Below, one piece after another: positions 42,935 through 54,484 of a DNA stretch of 64,000 bases. The notes under the pieces are model-generated. The model had not been told where the DNA came from, searched no databases, and saw nothing but the letters and a program-made list of their open reading frames with translations. This stretch comes from Agrostemma githago. Taxonomy: Eukaryota > Streptophyta > Magnoliopsida > Caryophyllales > Caryophyllaceae. Where the stretch lies: the NCBI GenBank assembly GCA_958450325.1, contig OY288243.1, positions 30,157,844 to 30,221,843 of the forward strand. The letters are read 5' to 3'. Each line of letters begins with the position of its first letter. Within the stretch, counting starts at the first letter, position 1. Both the position numbers and the translations under genes were made by a program.

Positions 42935-42948
42935 AAGTGTGGGGGAGT
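42935..42948 (+). promoter_or_regulatory. 3' polypurine tract of copy A
   Basis: AAGTGTGGGGGAGT directly before the LTR TG at 42949. Confidence 0.85.
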
Positions 42949-44561
42949 TGATTAGTGTGGTTTGTAGTGCCTATTTTGTAGTGTTTTGGTCCCATTTTCC
43001 TTGTAGAATCGCCCCTTGGGAGCGGTTTAGGGGCTTCTTATGCTTCCTTCAGTTCGTTTCAGGTTCCCGAGACCGATTTGGAAGAGTTGGAGCGATTCCG
43101 ACTCGATACATACACATTTTGGAGCCAACGAGATAAAGGAACGATGACCCGATGCTTTGGAATCGACCCCGAGACCTTGGGACCCAATCCCGAGTCCCGA
43201 GACCCGATCCCGAGTCCCGAGAATCGATAAGAAGTCCATGTGAGGCAAGGAGAGACCAAAAGGATCATAATGGAGGCCTACAAGACCCATCCCCGACGGG
43301 TATGCACCTCATCCCGTCGGGGATGAAGTGCACTTTTGAGGGAGCTACTGCAGGGCCGTCCCGGTCGGGACCAACCCGTCCCGGTCGGGATGGTGGGTCC
43401 GTCCCGGTCGGGATGATCCGTCCCGGTCGGGACCAAATCGCTGTAGCACGCATTCCTTTCTTTCTTCTCCCTTCCATTTGTAACCCTATAAATACTTCCC
43501 TCTTGTATTGTTTATAAGACACACATTAGTTTAGCCTCTCTTAAGCCTCTCTACAAGATATAAACCCTAGATTTAGTTCCTCACATTAGTTTGATTCTCT
43601 CTTTAATCCTTAGTTAATCTTAGTTAATCTTAGTTAATTAGTGCTTGTATTAAGAAGATACTTGAAGACTTCTCCAAGATTGACAACCTTGGGATTATTT
43701 GGGTTTCTCTTTTATGCAAGATTTCATCTTTTCCTTCATCTAGTGTTGGTATAATCTTTCTTTTCTCTTGTTTATTGTTATTGAATCAAGTTTGAATCTT
43801 TGCACTAGTGATTATTGTTATTGATTGTTATTGCTCTTTATGATGAATGTTAGGGTTGTGATGTTGTGTTCTCTTCTTATTGTTGTTAGTTTTTCTTTGA
43901 TTATGAGTGAGTAGATTAATTGTGGGTTAGTAGGGGGATTAAGGGTAGATTATGGGTGATTAGAGTTTGATTGGGGGTAAAGGGTGAATCTTTGTTGTTA
44001 GTCACACATTTGGCACACCATGTGTTTGTTGAAATGCTTGTTTGGGTTGTAGTGGCCATGCTTCTCATGCTAGTCTTCTTCTACTCATTGTTTGCTTTGT
44101 GTGTGGATATGTTGAGCATAGTCATCGACATCGGTTTAAGTTGCGATTGCCCGGACCGAACCTAGCAATTAGGAGGCACCTACACCCTTAACTACCCAAG
44201 TCACCCTACTACACTTATGAACCCGACCTAACCCACTCCTTCCTTCCCATATTTGATTCATCTTGTTGGATAGTCGTCATTTTCTTTAGTGTGTTAGTTG
44301 GTTAGATTATTAGCATTGTTTAGTTAGTATTTGTTAGTCTAGTTCATCATAGCTCATCATTAGTCTACTTTCTTCTCCTCTCATCTTAATTCATCAATTA
44401 GTAGCTCTTGTGTTTGTTTGGTAGCATAGTCTTGTTTTAGGCCGATTTAGTCTAAACCTTGCAATACCGTCTCCGTGGACACGACCCGACTTACCCTAAC
44501 TACCGTTAGGTGCTAGTTGGTTATTAATTGGTGGCGGGATCCACGACAAATCCGACCATCA
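42949..44561 (+). repeat. 3' LTR of Athila-like copy A
   Basis: 1,613 bp, same length as the 5' LTR. TATA box at 43487-43494. Followed by the GTATA target duplication. Confidence 0.95.
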
Positions 44562-44585
44562 GTATATCGACTTTATGTCGTGGAT
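44562..44585. other. 24-bp spacer between the two Athila-like copies
   Basis: GTATA (target duplication of copy A), 14 bp of original target DNA, then TGGAT (target duplication of copy B). All that separates two 9.6-kb elements in opposite orientation. Confidence 0.9.
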
Positions 44586-46198
44586 TGATGGTCGGATTTG
44601 TCGTGGATCCCGCCACCAATTAATAACCAACTAGCACCTAACGGTAGTTAGGGTAAGTCGGGTCGTGTCCACGGAGACGGTATTGCAAGGTTTAGACTAA
44701 ATCGGCCTAAAACAAGACTATGCTACCAAACAAACACAAGAGCTACTAATTGATGAATTAAGATGAGAGGAGAAGAAAGTAGACTAATGATGAGCTATGA
44801 TGAACTAGACTAACAAATACTAACTAAACAATGCTAATAATCTAACCAACTAACACACTAAAGAAAATGACGACTATCCAACAAGATGAATCAAATATGG
44901 GAAGGAAGGAGTGGGTTAGGTCGGGTTCATAAGTGTAGTAGGGTGACTTGGGTAGTTAAGGGTGTAGGTGCCTCCTAATTGCTAGGTTCGGTCCGGGCAA
45001 TCGCAACTTAAACCGATGTCGATGACTATGCTCAACATATCCACACACAAAGCAAACAATGAGTAGAAGAAGACTAGCATGAGAAGCATGGCCACTACAA
45101 CCCAAACAAGCATTTCAACAAACACATGGTGTGCCAAATGTGTGACTAACAACAAAGATTCACCCTTTACCCCCAATCAAACTCTAATCACCCATAATCT
45201 ACCCTTAATCCCCCTACTAACCCACAATTAATCTACTCACTCATAATCAAAGAAAAACTAACAACAATAAGAAGAGAACACAACATAACAACCCTAACAT
45301 TCATCATAAAGAGCAATAACAATCAATAACAATAATCACTAGTGCAAAGATTCAAACTTGATTCAATAACAATAAACAAGAGAAAAGAAAGATTATACCA
45401 ACACTAGATGAAGGAAAAGATGAAATCTTGCATAAAAGAGAAACCCAAATAATCCCAAGGTTGTCAATCTTGGAGAAGTCTTCAAGTATCTTCTTAATAC
45501 AAGCACTAATTAACTAAGATTAACTAAGATTAACTAAGGATTAAAGAGAGAATCAAACTAATGTGAGGAACTAAATCTAGGGTTTATATCTTGTAGAGAG
45601 GCTTAAGAGAGGCTAAACTAATGTGTGGCTTATAAACAATACAAGAGGGAAGTATTTATAGGGTTACAAATGGAAGGGAGAAGAAAGAAAGGAATGCGTG
45701 CTACAGCGATTTGGTCCCGACCGGGACGGATCATCCCGACCGGGACGGACCCACCATCCCGACCGGGACGGGTTGGTCCCGATCGGGACGGCCCTGCAGT
45801 AGCTCCCTCAAAAGTGCACTTCATCCCCGACGGGATGAGGTGCATACCCGTCGGGGATGGGTCTTGTAGGCCTCCATTATGATCCTTTTGGTCTCTCCTT
45901 GCCTCACATGGACTTCTTATCGATTCTCGGGACTCGGGATCGGGTCTCGGGACTCGGGATTGGGTCCCAAGGTCTCGGGGTCGAATCCAAAGCATCGGGT
46001 CATCGTTCCTTTATCTCGTTGGCTCCAAAATGTGTATGTATCGAGTCGGAATAGCTCCAACTCTTCCAAATCGGTCTCGGGAACCTGAAACGAACTAAAG
46101 GAAGCATAAGAAGCCCCTAAACCGCTCCCAAGGGGCGATTCTACAAGGAAAATGGGACCAAAACACTACAAAATAGGCACTACAAACCACACTAATCA
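44586..46198 (-). repeat. 3' LTR of Athila-like copy B
   Basis: 1,613 bp, inverted relative to copy A and nearly identical to it. Contains the palindromic array at 45714-45790. Confidence 0.95.
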
Positions 46199-46212
46199 AC
46201 TCCCCCACACTT
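46199..46212 (-). promoter_or_regulatory. 3' polypurine tract of copy B
   Basis: AAGTGTGGGGGAGT on the - strand, next to the LTR. Confidence 0.85.
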
Positions 46213-49200
46213 AACCCTTACTCGCCCTCGAGTAAGCACATACTAACTACTATACTAGCCGAATGGGTATTAGCGCACCCCACGCCCTTTCAACTCACGC
46301 GAGTGCACTTAGAGGAAAAGTGCACTCCGCAAGGCAAGTCGGGTCTTGCGACAAAACTGTGGATGCAACCGGACACCAAACACATAAACAAACAAACACA
46401 AAAAAGGTTGCACCCAAAGAAAAGAAATACCGCTTCCCTCAAACAAGCGGTGAAAGAAGCACCGGTTTAGGACTCAAGGCAAGTGATAACGTTCCCAAGC
46501 TAGCAATACAAACCAAGATGGACTAAACCCTAATAGTATGACGACAAAGCAACAGAAACGTTGGTAACTTACCTCGGTTCCTCCTAACCTTCTAAGAACG
46601 TACTACGGGACGATCGGCGGGATGGAAAAAGGATGAACCACGGTGTTAGTCGACACTGTAGGTAAGTGAGACCCCGCCCCCTTTAGCAAAGAGCCAAGAG
46701 GGTCGTCCCATATTCGAGACCGCCTAACTAGTCCAAGTAAAAAGGTGAAAATATGCAAAATGAGGGAAGACCTACTAATGCCGCTATCATCCTTCCTCGG
46801 GACTCGGTCCTTTGGTAGGCTCTTCACGGCAAAGGTCGGAAAAAGGCTTATTTTTGTGGGGATATAATCTTTTTGTGAGACGATTTTCTTTTGGCATTTT
46901 CTCTTTTCTTTTGCATTTATGCTTTGTTTGGTGCCATGCCATTTCTTTTTCTTCTTTTCTATTTTCTTTTTGGCTTTTGTGCCTTTTCTTTTTCTTCATT
47001 CTTTTCTTTCTTTCATTTTTTTCTTTCTTTTCTTTCCTTTGCCCTTTTTGGCAAAATTTGGCTTATTGGCATTTCTTTGTATGACAAGAAAGAGAGGAAT
47101 CAACAATTTGCAATTTTATTGTGTGGATATATGCGGGAGGTAGGTAAATGGGTAAGTCGGGGGTCGCGATCCCTCTTCAAACCCACAAAAAGTGGAGAAC
47201 TTGGACTAATCAAACAATCCTAAAAATGGTCACCTAGGGGACGGGACTAGGTAACCAAGGCCTTTTCACACCGTGGGTGGTCATAATGGTCAAAAGTGCA
47301 AATCCCGTAGTAAATCCCTAGTAAGCTAGGTGGACTCAAGGTAAAGGACCAACGAAATCATTGATTTAGGGTCATTCTACTAGATTAAAGTCCAAGACTC
47401 GATTTATACAACTAGGAAGGGAAGATAGACACTCGCACACTAGCATCTGAACCGGGTTTTCGAAAATCATTTACACACAAGACACACAACAAAACACAAA
47501 ACAAAGACTCAACGAAAACGAAACAAAAAAAAAGAAACAAAAGCAACAAAACAAGAACAACACAAAACGAACACATACAAAACACAAACACCACCCCGAT
47601 CATCCAAACAAGCCACCAAATCATCCACACTTTACAAAGCTCCACCCGAGCACAAAACATCACAATCTCCTCCAAACTCCGCAAGAGGTAAAGAAGAAAA
47701 AGAGATAAGATGTTACCGGGAGTCTTGAAAGCCTTCCAAAGTTAACGGCGGTTAAAGCAACCTATAAGGGAAAGGGAGGCAAAACACACACAATACAACA
47801 AATACACGACATAAAGACACAAAAGGAAAACACACAAAAAGGAAAATATTTTTGATTTTTATGAAAATTTTTCAAATTTTTAAGGATTTTAAAGATTTTT
47901 TCGAAAAACTACAAAAATAAAGCTAACTATGCTAGAATACCACTCCCCCACACTTAAGTCGAGCCATGTCCTCATGCTCGATCGTAGTGCATGGGAGCAC
48001 AAAAGAAACTACGAAAAATAAAGCTAGAAATCAAAAAGAAGAGTGGAGAAAAGTGTAGAAGGTGTCCGGCCGGGGTGTAGTCAAGTCACCATGGGCCGAG
48101 ACAAGAAAAAGATATGGAAGGGGGAAGAAAAATAAAAAGAAGGAAATAAAAGGAAATGGGAGGGGAGGACTAGGGGTAATCACGTCACCTAGCCCGGATT
48201 CCGCCTAAATCCGACTAAATCCTCAAAAAGAAAGAGTGAAAAACTTGGAAAATTTGGATTTTGAAAATGACTCTCGATGTAATCACATCATCGAGAGTCG
48301 GGAGCAAGCACACCAAGGCCTCGAAGGCCACCATGACACAAATGATAAGAGGGAAAGGGAATAAACAAAGAAGACAAGCTATAAAAACGGAAAAGAGAGG
48401 ATAGTTGCCGTACCATACGGTTACCAACTCACTCGCTCCATCGTCTCATAGGTCAATATAGGCACTTAGCTTGTCCATGTCGTCGTTATTCCTCTCCAAT
48501 TGCGATCCGGTTTCATGGTTGGGGCACAAATGCAAAATGAGGCGGGTTTTTGATTTGAAAGTCGGTTTGAAGTGAATAGAAAGTGAGGTGAAAACATGTA
48601 TGTGAGGTGTAAGGGTCATACAATGAGAGTAAGGACATGTAGGGAGGTTGGGAGGGGGTATAAAGTGGTTGGGTGGTCTCAAACAACGAAGAAAAGAACC
48701 ATCGGAGGACAGGGGGTCCATCCCGGTCGGGATGGGTGGTCCCGGTCGGGATGGCTGTCTCGTCCCGGTCGGGAAGACCTCATCCCGGTCGGGACGGACT
48801 GCCAGTGAACCCAACTTTTGTGCACCTCATCCCGGTCGGGATGGCATCCTTCCCGGTCGGGATGGCATCCTTCCCGGTCGGGATGGGCCTTCCATCCCGG
48901 ACGGGATGACCTCTTCTAGGCCGGGAAGAGTCTCCAAACCCTCTATAGCTCCCAAAAGCTCGAGCCGAGCTTCAAAAACCGACTTCCCTTCACACAATCC
49001 AAGCTCCAATAATGACCGCTCTTCCCTAGGAATCACTTCCACTTCACACCTATCACACTAAACTCAAACAACACATCAAATTCCCTCCCTCACAACGCTC
49101 ATCAATCATCCAAATAATCAAGAATTTCACAAAAGCAAACAAACTAAAAGGGAAAGAGATATATACAAAGAGACGGTTCTTGTGGAACTCCGTCAAACCA

Positions 49201-49224
49201 AGGTGGTACTTTCTTCAATCTTTT
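46213..49224 (-). other. 3-kb non-coding region of copy B
   Basis: Aligns with 39953-42934 of copy A with scattered changes. Holds the internal polypurine tract (47942-47955) and the VNTR (48719-48908). No RT or integrase. Confidence 0.8.
48719..48908 (-). repeat. Internal TCCCGACCGGGA VNTR of copy B
   Basis: As in copy A but with three rather than two consecutive units in the 48833-48888 part, about 21 bp longer. Confidence 0.85.
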
Positions 49225-51459
49225 TCAACGACCAAAACTAGTTCCATCTCCATCAAGGGCACGAAGGAAAAAGTCGAAGGCCCTAGCAAAGTCTTCAATC
49301 AAGCTAGTAACATAAGCATCCACAAACCAAGGCTCTTCATGACCTTGTCTCGACGTTCCCGGGGCATCCCGATCTACTAAGTTCAATGGCTTGAACTTGT
49401 ACTTTCGATCCTTCGGTATATACCCAAACGTCCATCTATCCTCATGTGGCCCCAAGGGAGGCTCATCTTCATCCTTTTTGCTCTTCAACTTGTCATTAAA
49501 CCCATGACATGGGCTCTCATCCTCCTCCAAATCAGAGTCATCATCCTCAAGTACATACGAGTACTTCTTCAAGCTTTGTCCCGGTTCTCCCCCTAGATCG
49601 ATGTTTTCCTTGGCTTGGATCATATTGCATGACTCATCGTTAGTAGGCGAAGTGTTATCTTGCAGGTCAAACACTAGCTTCTCCTCGCCTAACTCGAATG
49701 TGATCCTACCATTCTTCACATCGATCATAGCACCGGCGGTATGTAAAAATGGGCGCCCAAGAATAATGGGAGTGATTTCATCTTCCCGCATATCGAGCAC
49801 GATGAAGTCAACCGGAATGAAGAACTTACCGATTCTCACCGGCACATCCTCTAGCATCCCCAATGGTCGGTTGAATGAACTATCGGCCATTTGGAGCGTG
49901 ATAGAGGTACTTTTAAGCTCCTTCATCCCAAGTCGGCAGCAAATGGAGTAGGGAATGATGCTTACACTCGCACCCAAATCACATAAAGCTCTTTCGATCT
50001 TGTAGTGCCCTATGGTGCAAGGGATCGAGAACCTACCCGGATCTTTCAACTTTGGAAGCGTAGAACCTTGAATGAGCTCGCTCACCACCCTTGTGAACGC
50101 GATGGTCTCTTCCTTGTCGACGGATCTCTTCCTAGCCAATATTTCTCTCATAAATTTTCCGTATGCCGGGATTTGGGTAAGTAGCTCGGTGAATGGGACA
50201 CTCACATCCAACTTCTTCACAATGTTAAGGAACTTGTCATATTGAGAGTCTATCTTGGTCTTCATTTGCCTTGATGGGTAAGGCAACTTGACTTGGTATT
50301 TATTTTGCTCAATCGGGGTAGACTCTTCAAATGACACTTTCTTTTTACCTTTATCTTTAGCTTGAAGTGGGGGAAGCTTGTCTTGTTGAGGTTTCTCAAC
50401 CTCCCATAAGACTTGCTCCTCCGTTGGGTTATCAAAGCTTGAGCTCTCTTGAGTTGGAGGTGTCACCTTTCTTGTCGGTTCTTGCATTGGCTCTTGCTCA
50501 CTAGGAAATTGAGGGGATTCATAAGATGTACCTCTCCTTGTGGTGATGGCATTTACATGCTCAAATTTCGGTGTTTCGCCTTGAGAAGGTAGTTGTCCTT
50601 TTTGTCTTGAGGAGCTCCCCGAACCAAGTTGAGATACTTGAGTTTCAAGCATCTTCATACGGGCATCTCTTGTCGCGTTTTCCCCTTGAATATAAGCAAA
50701 GAGCTCTTGATGGTTTCTTGTTATGTCCATTTGACTCTTTTGCATATCCATCATAGATTTTTGAATATCGAATCCCCGAGGTGGAGATGATGGATTATGC
50801 GGAGTATCGGTGATGGCTAGAGGAATGCCATAGTCATGAGTAGGAGACCGGCTCCTAGGCTTGCTTTGTTGTTGATTGCCTTGATTTGCTTGTTGTTGAC
50901 GGTTCCCTTGGAACCCGTGAGAATTGCCTTGATTAAGGCCTTGATTGTTGCCATGGTTGTGGTTTTGATAGCCTTGGTTGAAGTTCCCTTGATGGAACCC
51001 TTGATTGTTGTTGAACGAACCTTGGTTACCTTGCTTGAAGTTGTTGAAAGGCCTTGAGTTGCCTTGGTAACCTTGGTTGTTGTCCCTTAAGGGAGGTGGA
51101 ACATAAGGACGATGTTGTTGATGGTGTTGAAAGGCTTGTTGTTGAGGTACTTGATTGGAAGCTTGGTATTGATTGGAGTAAGAGGCACCTTGCTTGAACG
51201 CTTGAAAAGCATTCACTTGTTCAATACTTCCTCTACAATTCATAGGGTCATGACCAACGATTCCACAAGTGTCACACATGCCATAATAAGGCAAAGGAGG
51301 TGCAAAACTCAAAGCGTTCACTTCATGAATTGAGGCTTGGTTTGAGGAACCGATGCTTTGAACTTGGGTGAGGTGACCTTGGAGCTTCTTGTCAATGGTC
51401 TCCATATGTGTCTTCAATTGAGCTCCAAGGTCAATGCTTAATTGAGTTATAGCATCAAC
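49225..51459 (-). pseudogene. gag-pro: Gag-protease of copy B, C-terminal part
   Basis: Resumes on the far side of the copia element at the Val-Asp junction (about residue 315) and carries the zinc knuckle, Gln/Asn-rich tract, retropepsin-like domain (DLGAS) and acidic tail, ending at the same stop as copy A. Otherwise open, so before the copia insertion copy B probably encoded a full protein. Apparent starts near 51483 lie in the copia LTR and are not real. Confidence 0.88.
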
Positions 51460-52768
51460 TGTTGGAGCGAGTGTCCTCCACAATAGTGCATTGATATATT
51501 AAATCTCATGAGCGGAATATATTTGGGATAATTAGTACATTGATACTCCACGTCAGTTGATTAACGTAAATCGGTAACGCTCAGTTGACTAGAGTTAGAC
51601 GTTATTGTCGTATGACGGCGGTGATCAACTGATCCCTTTCGGTCACACCTATAGGATGAGACCCAAATAGAAGACTAATTATTTGTATCTGATACAGCTA
51701 ATTAGTTCCTTGCGTATATAGTGATATATGCATGGTAACGAGAGTTAATTATTGGAGATAGAGTTTGGAACTCTGTCCGATTAAGTTTATTAGTCTATTA
51801 TACGATAATTGACTGAATAAATTTTACGTCTTATTTTAATACGATTAAATAAGACCTAATTTAGTATTTAAACGTTAATTACTAAATTAGTTGAGGTTTT
51901 GTATGCTTTTATGGATAGTGGTAATTAGCCGTTAATATATTTACAAGGAGTTGTAAATTTAGCTAATTGATTATTATTATTATTATTATGGGACCTATTA
52001 TATATAGATATAATAGTAATGTACTACTTAAAGAGTTAAGAGTATATTATTTGATGTGATCAATTATAGAGATAATTGATCATGTCACACATTACATTTG
52101 TATGACAAATGACAAAATAAAATGGACCCATTTTATGTACATGTGTATGGTACACTAGTAAAAATAATGGCAATAGTGGTTGGTCTTATTTTTACTACAT
52201 GCATAAATAATAGTAATAATGACACTAGACACTTGTCATAAGCATGCAAATAAAATAATGCATTTTGGTCTTCCCATGTGGGGGTGGCCGGTTTTGGTGG
52301 GTAAAAAGGGGGCTTTTTGTTCTCTTTTTATCTCACCAATTCATTATGCATGCATGAGTTTTGGCTTTTCACCTCATCTCTCAAAACTCTCTCTAAATAC
52401 TAGTATTCATCTTTTACTAGTGTAGTAATAGATTAATAATATTAGTATTGTTATATCACTACTATTATCTAGTTAATAATACTAGTGATTATTTGGGTTG
52501 ATTCTTGGTGCAACTTAAAGGAGATCTTCTACATTGGAGATTCAAGGTTTTGGAGGATCATCCATACAATTGTTAGCTCAAGAACAATAAGAAAAGGAGT
52601 TTTCTTATTGTGCCCAATATTTCCTCATTGTTTATGTAAGGAAATCTCTTCTTATATCTAGTTTTTGTCATTTGATGTCATGCATGTAACTAGATCTTTA
52701 TATACTAAATTAACAAGTAATTTGGTAACTAATTAGAGGAGTCTAATTAGTGGGTTTCGAACCCTTCA
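51460..52768 (+). repeat. 5' LTR of the copia element
   Basis: TGTTGGAGCG...ACCCTTCA. Contains a (ATT)n run near 51970 and TAGTATT-rich direct repeats near 52400-52490. Confidence 0.95.
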
Positions 52769-52770
52769 AG

Positions 52771-52782
52771 TGGTATCAGAGC
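52771..52782 (+). promoter_or_regulatory. Primer-binding site, tRNA-Met
   Basis: TGGTATCAGAGC, two bases after the LTR. Confidence 0.92.
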
Positions 52783-54484
52783 TTTGTTGTTGCATGCATG
52801 TCGATTTTTGACATTTTTTTTCGGGTTATATGATAACTTTGGAAAAACCGAAAATTGTGTGTAAAATGGGTTTCACACGAAATTTTTGGGTACATGCATA
52901 CCTAATGACCTCAAAATGGTTGTGGTCGAGTTTGGTAATTTTTGGAATTTATTTGCTAATTTATAATCATTTATGCCTTAAAAACCGAGTTTTTATGCCT
53001 ATTTGATGTTAAAAGTTAACTAAAAATAGTTGCATGTTGTTTTTGGGCATGGTTTTTTGGTGTACATATCTTAATATGTTGATGGACATATGTGTAAATT
53101 TTTGAAATTTATTTTGTCCTTTTGGGATGTTTATTATTTTTTATGAGATAAGAATCGATAAACATGCATTTATTTGTTCCTATTTTATTCGAGAATATTT
53201 GTAGACAAGTTTTTGTTTTGGAGTTCCTGGAAATGTTCCAGAATGAACAAAATTATTCATTTTTAATTTTGGACGTTTTATGATTTAATTTGTATTTATT
53301 TCATAAAATTGACCATTTACCGATTAAATTAGCAAATAAAATCAATTCAAACTAATTTTTATTTTTCAAATTAGTGGAGACTAATTCTTGAAATTCCAAA
53401 TTGGTTTGGAAAATTAGTTTGAGCTTAATTGAGAATTAAGTGTTGATTAATGATTTTTAATGGTTAAAAATCAATAAATTCCATAAAACCGAGCTAGGAT
53501 GAACTTGATAAATTATGGGGCGATTTTGGCATGATTTTTACAGCATTTTATTTATTTTAATGTTGTTGAATGAATGAATGTCATTTATTGTTTATTTTGC
53601 AAGATTGTACCTAGTATGGCCTAGTCTTTTAATCGGTATTACCCGTAATGAAAGGGAATATCGATTTGGTTGTAATTAATTGCGATCTCGTATCGCCCGT
53701 TTGTAATAATTAATAGTTTTATTCATACAAATGTATAATAGGAAATGCTATGTATCATTTGTATTTTATTATTATGAAGACGGAGATTACACAAGACGGT
53801 GGACAAAAGACGGTGCCTTTTGGTGGTGTTCCATTGAAGAGGCCAGGGACCAAGGAGTTGGTTTCCGATTTTGTAATAGTCTAGTTAATTAGATTAGCTA
53901 GATGGCCATACTAGGATTTATTTGTTTGATGCTTGCTTTATTCTCGCTCATGCCAAAATCGCCAATCATGCATTTTATTCGTCGATTGTCAATTCACCAA
54001 TTTACGTAATCACTAACTTAGTTCACTTATACGTGATTAGTAACCTAATATTGACAAGACCTCTCACATGCATCGAAAGAATTGAGATTTAGCCTTACCA
54101 ATTAAAGCACCTATGAACCCCTTGTTCATTAGGGCAACCACAACGTGGACCCTTTTTACCTAGGGTAAATAGGGTGATAAGATCACATGCCAAGATTGGG
54201 TTGGACTCAACGAAATAAAAGTTATTTCGGGACTAGGAGATGGATTTGGTTGAAATCCGTCGACCGAGAGTTCTAGGGTTGAATTAGTCAAGTAATGACT
54301 TACCGTTTTTACATAAGGATTGCATGCGATGTTAGTTCTTATCTAGATACGGATCTTGGAATCGCTTATATAATTTCGTGAGGGGTCATTATATGAGTGA
54401 CTTGTTAAAATTGTTTTACAAGTAAATTATATAACAATGAATGTTAATATTTCCTAAACTTTGTTGTAGTGTTTATAATTCGCT
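52783..54484 (+). other. Long untranslated leader of the copia element
   Basis: 1.7 kb of AT-rich DNA with no coding frame between PBS and gag. A leader of this length is usual for Angela-type elements and would hold packaging signals. Confidence 0.7.

Larger units (their letters stand above)
39953..42948 (+). other. 3-kb non-coding region of copy A
   Basis: No RT, integrase or envelope similarity found. Contains the VNTR (40269-40438), an internal polypurine tract (41201-41214) and a long A/G-rich run (42095-42260). A hydrophobic 67-residue frame (41472-41675) changes length in copy B and lacks support. Confidence 0.8.
34934..44561 (+). mobile_element. Athila-like non-autonomous LTR retrotransposon, copy A
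   Basis: 9,628 bp with LTRs 34934-36546 and 42949-44561, tRNA-Asp primer-binding site, one gag-protease ORF, about 3 kb of non-coding DNA, and a polypurine tract. GTATA flanks both ends (34929-34933 and 44562-44566). The two LTRs differ at about seven of 1,613 positions that I could see, so the insertion is recent. Gag style and PBS place it with Athila. There is no RT, RNase H or integrase. Confidence 0.93.
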
